DNA of 64,000 nucleotides, taken from assembly GCA_009746045.1 (NCBI GenBank), contig RPFO01000213.1:412564-476563 (forward strand). Direction: 5' to 3'. Made by a program: the position numbers and the translations under genes. Positions 56,071 to 64,000 of this stretch are shown piece after piece; positions within the stretch are counted from its first letter, which is position 1; every line of letters begins with the position of its first letter. Under the pieces are notes generated by a model that ran no database searches, was not told where the DNA came from, and saw only the letters and a list, made by a program, of their open reading frames with translations. Origin of the DNA: Mesostigma viride (lineage: Eukaryota; Streptophyta; Mesostigmatophyceae; Mesostigmatales; Mesostigmataceae).

Positions 56071-56605
56071 GAGGGGGCGCGACGCCCTCGGGACTCGGCA
56101 CTTTTGGAGGGCACGGTCAACCATGTGTCTACCTTGCCAGCGTACCGGCGCGTAGTGGCTGTCTACGTGGCCTGGGCCCCACCTGGCCCCGTCGACCCAG
56201 CTGACGCGGAAGCCGTTTTCTGTGAGTGGATTTCTGCTGTCTACCATGCCACCAGAGGGGGGCGGGGGCGTACCTTATGCTCGCACGCCAAGGCCTGTCT
56301 GCACCTGTACTACCCCGACATTGTTCGGAATTGGGTACTGGCGGACCGGCGCCTGCTAGCAGGTTGGCAGCCGCTTGTTCCGCGGCTGTAAGCCCTCCGC
56401 CTATGCCCTGGCGCCTTTGCAAAATTCACTGCCCTGTTGAGCACTCGTTTCACGTCGACAGGTGCATTTGAGCGCGTTGATTATTATTGCTTTCCAGTGC
56501 TCAGTATTTGTACGCATTGGCGAGGCGCTAGGGCTGCGGGTTCGGGATGCACATGGCCCATCCTGGCCACCCCCTTTTCAATCCAGGGCCCACAGCCGGT
56601 GCCTT
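56071..56605 (+). pseudogene. Tyrosine recombinase of the DIRS-like element, N-terminal part
   Basis: The N-terminal helical domain (AYRRVVAVYVAWAPPGP, CSHAKACLHLYYPDIV) is open until 56,391. After a frame change, FVRIGEALGLRVRD (about 56,507-56,548) carries the first catalytic Arg (56,513-56,515). The protein is interrupted by the Copia at 56,606 and resumes at 63,216 (FNPGPTAGA | LVLRNPKTARG). Confidence 0.75.
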
Positions 56606-57439
56606 TGTTGGAAAGGTAGAGGAAACTAATGGGTTTTACACAATGCCTTTTGCTTGGCCTTGCTACCCTTGCACCTTGCAGGTGATGAAAGACTGAGCTT
56701 GAAGACTTGAATGGAAGAGAGACCAGAAAAAGAGCTTTATGTCATACTAGGTTTAGAGGTTAGGAAAAGAGGCTCGATGGAGGTTCAATGGAGGTACCTG
56801 CCCTTAGGGGGCAGTTTCCTTTTCTACCTTTTTAGGCTAGGAAGGATGACATCAGCAATGACATCATCACATAAGCTTGTAGAAACATCCTAGCATATTC
56901 CTAGCACATTCCCAGCATATTCGTAGTGTATTCCAGGAATATTCCTGGCGTACTCTTAGAACATTCCTAGAACATTCTAGACATGATCCAATGAGCTGAC
57001 ATAGTAGCTAGATGCCAAGTGTCTATGTACGTAATAATGTGCCATGCACATAACATGATTAATAAAGTGACCCATCTCTTCTCCTTGGAGTGACAAGTGT
57101 CATGCAATGAGTCTACCCACTTGTCATCATGTAAGTCATAACATGTGTCATCGTGAGCTGCGAACACTTCAATGTCAGCTCATGGACCGAACACTTGTCC
57201 ACTAGGCCATAGCACCAAGTGCTTGTCAATCAAATACGTGATGCTACTACAAAGGCTGACTCAGGGTACAAGTCATCTATGTCCAAGTATAGGACTATGG
57301 CACATGAATATTGATCAGCTCATTGAGCCCAATCCATCTAGCTTATCAAAGCTATCAAATTCCCAGTCCATATGGAATAAATCCAACAAGAAATAAAGCT
57401 GGGATATATTGTGGCCAGGTGGATATAATATCCCTAACA
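56606..57439 (-). repeat. 3' LTR of Copia element 3
   Basis: 834 bp. It contains an extra TGTA at 57,026-57,029 compared with the partner LTR. Confidence 0.9.
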
Positions 57440-58844
57440 CCCCCCTTAGCCACATGGGCACAATGCAAAAGATGTCTGGGTAGGTGGAATCTCAACAACC
57501 CCCTTAACCACATGCTCATAGCATGCCGTCAAGTTGCTACCATGGTGCAACTGAAAATGAAGATGCCGTCCACGTGAAACGCTTGAAGCTCCAGCATGCG
57601 GTCGTGAGCCGCACTGTCTAGGTACCGCTCCTGATCCCCCCCCGGCAACGCGAATGAGTGCCCTACCATATGTAGCAGCAACGCACTACAGTGTAGCTGC
57701 CCATCAATCCTGGATGGCTGTTACCCAACCCTTGGTTGGAAAAAGTGCTCTAGATGCTACATTCCCTCTCACTCAAAGCGGCTGCCCATGGACACAACAG
57801 GGGCACACAGTCCCACACATATATTAAGGCAACACATGCCAACAAAGAAGGTCCCTATGTATGAGCTAACCCAAACGGTAGAGAGGTACCTAGGGTAACG
57901 GCAAGTTACGTCACGTGCTGTACACACACGTCCGGAGCAACATAACATACGCCATATCTCACAAAATAAATGACGCCAACATCACGTTTTACGCCAAATA
58001 AACGGGGTGAGCAAACAAACATGGCAACAAATGCCACACAAACAACTAGGTGCAATACAACCTTCAACACAAAATACAGTGGCCATAACAGATAAACGCG
58101 CTTCATAGCAAAGAAAACAGGACGTGCAAAACAATACCGCCACAAAAGGCGAACACAGGTAACGATTACTTCGTCACGATTCACAAATCAGTGCCCGAGA
58201 GTAAACATAACGTCCGACATTACAGGCTATGCCGAAATGCACAGCCTGACTCGACACAAAGGACGGAAACATTTGCATACAAGCAATGCTCTCAGCACAA
58301 AACAAAATAACACACACGTCACAGGCACCTAACTTAGAAAAACAAGTCGTAGACGACGATACAACGGCGCTTCACTACGCTGCAAACTAGTGCCACGAAT
58401 AGCGTGCAAAAACTCTGGATATGTATACACTCCAGGTACGTAGAAAACGTCTCGTGGGAACAATGCCAAAATGCGTGGGCCATTGCTATTGAACGCATGG
58501 CAAAATAAACACATACAGTAACTGCTGGAAGAACACAAAGAAAGAACCAGAAAACGCACGCTTACGGCGCCTCACGAATTCCAGCAAACACGACACAAAA
58601 GTCGACATACAAGTGAATGTCCCACAGACAAAACATTAGGGCAACCTTGAGAAGTGGGGTCTGTGCATCCTGGGCGACAATTTCCAAGGGTCGTTGCAGC
58701 TAGCGCAAGTGCAAATGGCCTGGCCGAACACCGTCAACTGACCGACGTGATGCCTAGCTTGGCAGCATTTTGCAGTCGACTTGACCGTTGGTGTTTGACA
58801 GCAGTGTGGCTGACAGGTCGCTGTCCACGTCGTGGTCGGCTCGC
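57440..58844 (-). other. Interior of Copia element 3 without recognised domain
   Basis: This is where integrase and RT would be expected, but neither is present. The plus strand is rich in A and C (cacacgtcac and similar), and minus-strand frames at 57,906-58,184 and 58,329-58,559 are hydrophobic or basic but unlike known proteins. It may be replaced or captured sequence. Confidence 0.4.
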
Positions 58845-59440
58845 TCAAGGCCTCGCGCCAGCACCGGACTTCGCAGTCCAGGACTTGGAAAAATTTTGCA
58901 GCTTGGTCGATTTCGCCCTCGCGCCACGAATTCGTTCCCCCTCAGTTAGGCTGGCAGCGTTAGAGCGCCGCGCCTTTGGTCTGGTCGCCGGACTTGGGTT
59001 ACTAGCACCAGTGTCACCTGGTATGCTGGCGGCGACAACGGGCTCCGCCTGCACTGGGCTGTTCTGGACCGCGGTTTCTGGAAGTACTTCAGCGTCTGAC
59101 ACGGACTTCTCCATGGCGCTGGAAACTTCCCGAATCGGCGTGAACTTCCACTGGGCCGGCGCTGAGCATATAAAGCCACGCAGTGTGCGAGTAATGCCCA
59201 GTGGGCCGTCCCGATCCCGCGTACACGGGCAAGCATGGCCAGTATGACCATTAGGCCCACGGCCAGCCACTCCGCCGCGTGTCTTGAGGCACGTGAGATG
59301 CTGCGCTCGCTGCTCGCCATTTTCTGCCCTTGACAGGCAGCGTCGACGTCCTTGAAGCTCGTCGCCGATGATTTCAGCTCTGGGATGGCATCCATCGCTG
59401 CGTCTGCACCGCGCGCGGGCAAAAAGTAGGCGTTGTTCCT
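58845..59440 (-). pseudogene. Remnant after the protease of Copia element 3
   Basis: The minus strand reads, in two frames, MCNVDLAKRVAVLDSRPCSI (gag-pre-integrase-like) and then a Pro/Ala/Ser-rich part (VLPETAVQNSPVQAEPVVAA) ending at a stop at 58,845. Integrase catalytic residues are not found. Confidence 0.45.
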
Positions 59441-60120
59441 CGTCACGATGCTGCAGGGCCTGCTGTCCAGCACAGCAACCCGCTTGGCGAGGTCGACGTT
59501 GCACATGGCCATCCTTGACGAGCTGGCCGACAGATAAAAGTAGGGTGCTCAGCTTTGGAACGAGCAGTGCGTTTTGGAGGTGCACGTCTGCCTCCTGGCC
59601 CGGAAGCTTCAGCTCGACAGTCCCGATGGCTGTCGCCTTCAGTTTGCCGCCTGAGCGGGCGATTTCCCTGTTGTGAGGGTGCAGGCATGTGCACGAAATC
59701 TGACGGGCATGGCGTCATGTGACAGCTTTCTGCAGAATCCAGCACCCAGCTGGCCGGCGCCTTCTTTTCATATTGCGTGAGTGCTGCAGTGTCCGGCGGC
59801 AATGGCGACTCGGCAATGGTGGCGAAGACGAAGCCAGACGGCAGCTCTGCAGCCTCCTGGGTGATGTGCGCCTCTCTGGCACCTGGTGAGTGCTCCTTTC
59901 TCGCCTCTGATGTGATGGACATCGCGTGGTTCCGTCGCGTCGCCTTCTTGCGTTCTTGCTTTAGCTCTGGATGCGTCTCCCAGCACTGGGCCTCCACGTG
60001 CCCGAGCTTCTTGCAGTGATAGCACCGCTTTCCTCCACTTTTCTTGGTAGTAGTGTGAAAAGCCTGGCCGTCCGATGAGCTTTCCTTCTTTGCTTCAGCA
60101 GAACGCCCTCCCATCAGCAT
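59441..60120 (-). pseudogene. pol: Zinc knuckle and protease of Copia element 3
   Basis: Minus-strand frame from 60,120: CCHC knuckle CYHCKKLGHVEAQC (about 59,983-60,024), HPELK, ELPSGFVF, then ASWVLDSAESCHMTPC, the Copia protease motif (normally W-I-L-D-S-G-A), here with Ala for Gly at the active site. The block VHLQNALLVPKLSTLLLSVG follows in another frame. This is the canonical gag-protease order, unlike elements 1 and 2. Substitution at the active site and frame changes suggest it is inactive. Confidence 0.78.
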
Positions 60121-60155
60121 GCATGTCCTCCGCCTCCAGCACCGCAGCCTTGACC

Positions 60156-60760
60156 TCAGGACTCCAAGTTGTCCTCCTCCTTGAAATGCACCGATATCAG
60201 CGCAGGGCGATATTTGTCTGGCAGGCCGCTCTTGAGAATGGCTGCGAAGTCTTGGTCGCTCACGACTCCCCCCACAGCACGGTACTCCGCCAGCAGCAGC
60301 AGTCCCCTTAGGATATACTGCCCCATGGTCTCCCCTGGCTTCATTTGCAGCCTGTGCAGCTGGACCCTGAGGTCCATCAGGTGGCTCTTGGTGAGCTTTT
60401 GCTGCTCGTAGACCTCCCTCAGCGTCTTGTAGAGCTTGCTGCCAGATTAGTCTGGCACGAGCGATAGGATGCGCCTCGCTTCTCCAATAAGTGCAGCTGA
60501 GATGACAAGGCCGACAGCCATGTCAGCCTTCCAAGGGGTCCTCCTTGGTGCCAAGCAGGACATCCTTGACCCCGTATGTAGAAGCGACAAAAGCCCTCAA
60601 GGGATGTCTTGGTCTCCTCCCAGCCACGTAAACTTGTGCCGTCAAATTTCAGCACAATCTTGGGGCACACATTCAGCATAGGAGTGTAGTCCACCTCGCT
60701 TGCCATGGAGCTTGCAGCTGGGCTGGGTTTCTTAGTGGTCTTCTTGGAGCTCATGAACAA
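60156..60760 (-). pseudogene. gag: Gag (UBN2-type) of Copia element 3
   Basis: Starts at minus-strand ATG 60,760 or 60,754, 14-20 bp after the LTR and primer site. It contains LKFDGTSLRGWEETKTSLEG and, in the next frame, MKPGETMGQYILRGLLLLAE and GLPDKYRPALISVH, which are typical UBN2 gag blocks. A frame change near 60,400-60,640 breaks it. Confidence 0.75.
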
Positions 60761-60773
60761 TCCTCCAATACCA

Positions 60774-61630
60774 TGTTGGAAAGGTACAGGAAACTAATGG
60801 GTTTTACACAATGCCTTTTGCTTGGCCTTGCTACCCTTGCACCTTGCAGGTGATGAAAGACTGAGCTTGAAGACAATGGAAGAGAGACCAGAAAAAGAGC
60901 TTTATGTCATACTAGGTTTAGAGGTTAGGAAAAGAGGTTCAATGGAGGTTCAATGGAGGTACCTGCCCTTAGGGGGCAGTTTCCTTTTCTACCCTTTTAG
61001 GCTAGGAAGGATGACATCAGCAATAACATCATCACAGAAGCTTGTAGAAACATCCTACATATATATACATCCTGTAGCATATTCCTAGCATATTCTTATA
61101 GTATATTCCAGGAATATATATTCCTGGCATACTCTTAGAACATTTCTAGAACATTCTAGACATGATCCAATGAGCTGGCATAATAGCTAGATGCCAAGTG
61201 TCTACGTAATAATGTGCCATGAACATATGTAACATGAATAAAGTGACCCATCTCTTCTGGACTTGGAGTGACAAGTGTCATGCAATCAGTCTACCCACTT
61301 CTCATCATGTAAGTCATAACATGTGTCATCGTGAGCTGCAACACTTGTCAGCTCATGGACCAAACAGGCAAACACTTGTCCACTAGGCCATAGCACCAAG
61401 TGCTTGTCAATCAAATACGTGATGCTACTACTAAGGCTGACTCAGGGTACAAGTCATCTATGTCCAAGTATAGGACTATGGCACATGAATATTGACCAGC
61501 TCATTGAGCCCAATCCATCTAGAGAGGTTATCAAAGCTATCAAATTCCCAGTCCATATGGAATAAATCCAACAAGAAATAAATCAGGCTGGGATATATTG
61601 TGGCCAGGTGGATATATAATATCCCTAACA
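60774..61630 (-). repeat. 5' LTR of Copia element 3
   Basis: 857 bp. Compared with 56,606-57,439 it has an extra TGTA near 61,228-61,231, a 19-bp TA-rich insert at about 61,056-61,074 and other short insertions. Confidence 0.9.
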
Positions 61631-61634
61631 GCCT

Positions 61635-63215
61635 TGTCGCGTTTGCGTGCAACTATCTCCTGCATTGATCACTATATGTCCTGGCCATTCAGCTTTTGGG
61701 AACCCCAGGTGAGCTATAAAGCTGAAATGCCTGGCCTGGTCCCATGCAGCTGCCAAATCTTTGGGAGACGTAGGTCACTGCCATATGTATCAATTAAGGA
61801 TGAGCAGACGCTTACCATGCGTTGCTCTAGACCCCCGTTGATTGGCCACAAATTAACTGACCATCTAAGGATGCCTATTGAGATGTATCCCTCTGCTCTG
61901 GAAATTTATAGCCTCGTAACTTATCTCATGGATCAATCAGATGGTTCACAGCTGCAACTTGAATTGCACTTTAATTTAATTAATCATATAATTCATATTG
62001 GTAGTCGACCTTGTACAATCACATCCGCAATTGTGTTGCCCACGACTGAGGACAAACACACCCTACACAAGGAAACGGATGTCAACAAGCCTTGCCTCAA
62101 GATGTGCGGACAAACGAAGGCTCGGCATGAAGGTACAGTACATGAAAGAGACTACACGCTGCCGGTGTCTCTTTCCCACACATGTAGTCAAGCCCACACG
62201 AGTCACCAAAGCAACACACGCTTGACACACGCTTGTCAGAACACGATAAACGTTTGTCGTGATTCCTGACACAACAAAACCGCAAATGTCCAGAAATGCC
62301 GTCCTGACATTTTCACCACAATCCCACCTCCCCTCTTGCCTGTGCTCCACCACGCCAATTCCTACAGTTTATGTAATTTCTGGATAAATTTGTGTAATTC
62401 CTGCAATTTTTGTAATTCCTGGACAACCCACATGACGTTGTCCAGAACCTGTCTCAACCAAGCCCTGACTGTGTGTCGCGCCTATATTGCCTGAGCGCCC
62501 ACGCTATTCCAAGTAGCCTAACCAGCGCAGATCTCAGTGTCCCAATAACTACTGGTGTCCTGATTCTGTCGGACGCAACTCCATGCGTAACTCACGCACT
62601 GGCAGCGTCCCTACGCTGACTGCTCCCGATGTGGTCTTTTGCTATCAACTTGTAAGACCTATACTGCATTACTGTAATAATGCGATTCCAACCCTTGTCA
62701 TCCGTAGTGAACTGTCCCATAACTATTGCCTGCACCAAGATGAAATTAAGTGCATGCTTAGCTTACCGACTTCCACGCACAGCATCGCTATCAAACGAAT
62801 TGCTTCACAGTAATTCCTGCATTGCGTCCTTTGGCAATCATACCCCGAGCCTGGCTAGGGTCTGTTACAACACGAACATTCACAACACAAAAGAGTACCG
62901 GCGGTGCCCGTGGCCCGATATGTTATCTTTTTCAGTCGACTGGCATTGGACCCGTTGGTACCTATCCGGGGGTAATGCCACAGCCCCCTGACGTTGAACT
63001 GCTTCAGCGCTACAACGTCTCCATAAGTGTTTCCCACACCAGTTGTCTATATTGCGCAAGCATTCTTGGCTCCCTTATCCATGGCAGCACCGAGCGACCC
63101 GCCATCGCTATAATGTATTTTCTGATCAGGCACTCCGCAAAGGTGAAAACCATTTGCGTATAATGTATCCTCGCTGTGTGCGGATGATCTACATCTATAG
63201 CTCACAGACGTGACA
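61635..63215. mobile_element. Solo-LTR-like insert (1.58 kb) in the DIRS recombinase
   Basis: It begins TGTC and ends GACA, and is flanked by GCCT(T). Removing it, together with Copia element 3, joins the recombinase exactly (GCCTT then AGTGCTGCG). TG...CA ends and a short target duplication fit a solo LTR. It has no coding domain that I recognise. A 223-residue frame at 61,598-62,269 crosses its boundary and is therefore spurious. Confidence 0.5.
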
Positions 63216-63443
63216 GCCTTAGTGCTGCGCAACCCCAAGACTGCGCGCGGGGCAGCCCAGCACGTCCTCATCCGGGATCCACTTTCTTTGAGGCTCCTGC
63301 GGTCGACGCCTGACGGCTGGCCAGCCCCGGGATGCACTTCTTTTTTGGGGTTTAACGTATACAGCCAGGCTAGGCAGCAGGGAGAGGCTGTGCAGGCCCG
63401 CATGGGCATCCCAGGGATGTTTTCTTCTCACAGCCTCCGGCAT
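63216..63443 (+). pseudogene. Tyrosine recombinase, catalytic part 1
   Basis: LVLRNPKTARG carries the catalytic Lys (63,237-63,239). It continues through DPLSLRLLRSTPDGW to FSSHSLRHGG (His 63,429-63,431 and second Arg 63,438-63,440). It is interrupted after HGG. Confidence 0.8.
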
Positions 63444-63664
63444 GGGGGGGGGGCCCATGCCAGGCCCCAGGCTTGTGCAAGAGCTGAGAGATCATGGTGA
63501 TGCGGGTGCCCTTGGTGCACCTCCAGCAGGTGTAGTTTACATCCCTACCCTTGCAGGAAGTAGCCCAGAATGTATTAAAAGCCATAGGCCTCTTCTCAGG
63601 GATATGTGCTACATGTACTCCCAAAGGAGTTATGTTCCTAATTAATTAATTAATTAATTAATTG
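63444..63664. mobile_element. SINE-like 220-bp insert
   Basis: It lies between two copies of ATGGGGGGG (63,442-63,450 and 63,665-63,673) and ends in a tetranucleotide run (attaattaatta..., 63,640-63,663), as SINE or LINE tails do. Removing it restores the recombinase HGG-ATHDAIAG. No polymerase III boxes were identified, so the source family is open. Confidence 0.5.
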
Positions 63665-63951
63665 ATGGGGGGGCAACGCACGACGCCATCGCTGGCGAGT
63701 CGCCGAAGGCCATTCAGCTGCGCGGCCGGTGGGCTTTGGCCCTTTCGGTCACGCGCTACATCGGCCTCTGGACACCACAGCCAGGGCGGGACATCCCGCC
63801 CGCCCATTGGGCTCAGGCCCTGGGTTTTGACCCAGCGGAGCCCTTTTCAGCGCCACTTCGGTGGCGTCGAGTTTTGACGTCTTCCAGTTTTCATCTCTCG
63901 TCTTTTAGCTACACTTGGACCTATACTGCCAGCCTGTACTGTATCAACTGA
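63665..63951 (+). pseudogene. Tyrosine recombinase, catalytic part 2
   Basis: GGATHDAIAGESPKAIQLRG, then RWALALSVTRYIGLW, contains the final W/H motif and the nucleophile Tyr (63,757-63,759). The frame runs to the stop at 63,949-63,951, probably the natural C-terminus of the recombinase. Confidence 0.78.
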
Positions 63952-63991
63952 CCTCGCCCTTGTGTGGGAGGTCAGGGGGGAAATGGTTTAA

Positions 63992-64000
63992 CCCCTAAAT
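63992..64000. mobile_element. Start of another family A TTAA element (runs off the window)
   Basis: TTAA at 63,988-63,991 followed by CCCCTAAAT, the first nine bases of the element A terminal repeat. Confidence 0.55.

Larger units (their letters stand above)
56606..61630 (-). mobile_element. Copia element 3, internally deleted, inserted in the DIRS recombinase
   Basis: LTRs of 834 and 857 bp (TGTTGG...CTAACA) are flanked by GCCTT (56,601-56,605 and 61,631-61,635). On the minus strand TGGTATTGGAG follows the 5' LTR as initiator-tRNA primer site, and aaggggg precedes the 3' LTR. It encodes gag and protease in the canonical order and part of a gag-pre-integrase region. Integrase, RT and RNase H are missing, so it is non-autonomous. 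The LTRs differ by many small insertions, so it is older than Copia-type element 1. Confidence 0.88.
46851..63951 (+). mobile_element. DIRS-like tyrosine-recombinase retroelement, split by four insertions
   Basis: The order is ORF1 (about 46,851-48,450), RT (48,480-48,667 and 54,437-55,260), RNase H (about 55,700-56,030), 2A-like motif and tyrosine recombinase (56,090-56,605 and 63,216-63,951). Removing the hAT element (48,668-54,428), the Copia (56,606-61,630), the solo-LTR-like piece (61,635-63,215) and a 220-bp insert in the catalytic domain (63,444-63,664) gives continuous conserved protein across each junction. There is no methyltransferase domain between RNase H and recombinase, unlike classical DIRS. 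Termini were not identified. Confidence 0.82.

Noticed and set aside
57906-58184. 92-residue hydrophobic minus-strand frame
   Set aside because: Possible membrane protein by composition, but no family, no start context and located in a decayed element interior.
61598-62269. 223-residue frame after Copia element 3
   Set aside because: It starts inside the LTR and crosses the target duplication and the start of the solo-LTR-like insert, so it cannot be one gene. No domain.

Overview
The window is eukaryotic nuclear DNA made almost entirely of transposable elements stacked inside one another. There is no operon-style gene packing, no ribosome-binding-site pattern and no intact long host gene. 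The only host-like coding signal is a set of short exons, all on the minus strand, that encode plant-type leucine-rich repeats (GxIPPELGxLTSL) and end at GT splice donors. Together with the mixture of Copia, DIRS-like, hAT, TTAA (piggyBac-like) and TA-flanked elements, this suggests an alga or another plant-like or protist eukaryote with a repeat-rich genome. The species cannot be fixed from the sequence alone.

Layout. 1-2,971: unrecognised DNA with internal direct duplications. 2,976-7,329: a TTAA-flanked element split by a gag-only LTR retrotransposon (3,328-5,923; 5-bp target duplication ATTTG). 7,334-9,491: unrecognised DNA, then part of a large inverted repeat and a 109-bp palindrome. 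9,492-18,079: a hAT-like non-autonomous element interrupted by a young, nearly complete Copia-type element (10,492-17,286; target duplication GGTAT). 18,080-21,351: degenerate repeats and the first leucine-rich-repeat exons. 21,352-24,798: a TA-flanked element with long terminal inverted repeats, carrying a 41-bp minisatellite. 24,799-38,160: a tandem array of leucine-rich-repeat exon units, interrupted at 27,858-37,838 by a 10-kb block that holds a decayed relative of the Copia-type element. 38,160-45,905: a swarm of TTAA elements and small MITEs. 46,851-63,951: one DIRS-like tyrosine-recombinase retroelement cut into pieces by a 5.8-kb hAT transposon (itself hit by a TTAA element), a Copia element, a solo-LTR-like insert and a short SINE-like insert. 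Another TTAA element starts at 63,992 and leaves the window.

Most interesting observations. (1) Comparing duplicated sequences shows many 4-bp and 5-bp insertions of the form TA-TG-TA, TA-CA-TA, TA-CTG-TA and TA-CAG-TA, sometimes stacked. They look like excision scars of Tc1/mariner-type transposons, and removing one of them restores a perfect 8-bp target duplication around the hAT-like element. (2) Both Copia-type elements of one lineage appear to carry the protease between integrase and reverse transcriptase instead of before integrase. Both join gag to pol in frame through a UGA stop (UGA CUA G and UGA CUG G), as expected for stop-codon readthrough. Their RT active site reads LHGDD. (3) The DIRS-like element has a 2A-like CGDVHPNPGP between RNase H and recombinase. 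(4) Each TTAA element carries perfect hairpins of conserved shape and position but with its own stem sequence.

Functionally, the window is a record of transposon activity: autonomous or once-autonomous elements (Copia type, DIRS-like, hAT) supplied enzymes, and non-autonomous derivatives (gag-only LTR element, TTAA elements, MITEs, hAT-like and TA-flanked shells) used them. The nesting gives the relative order of insertion.
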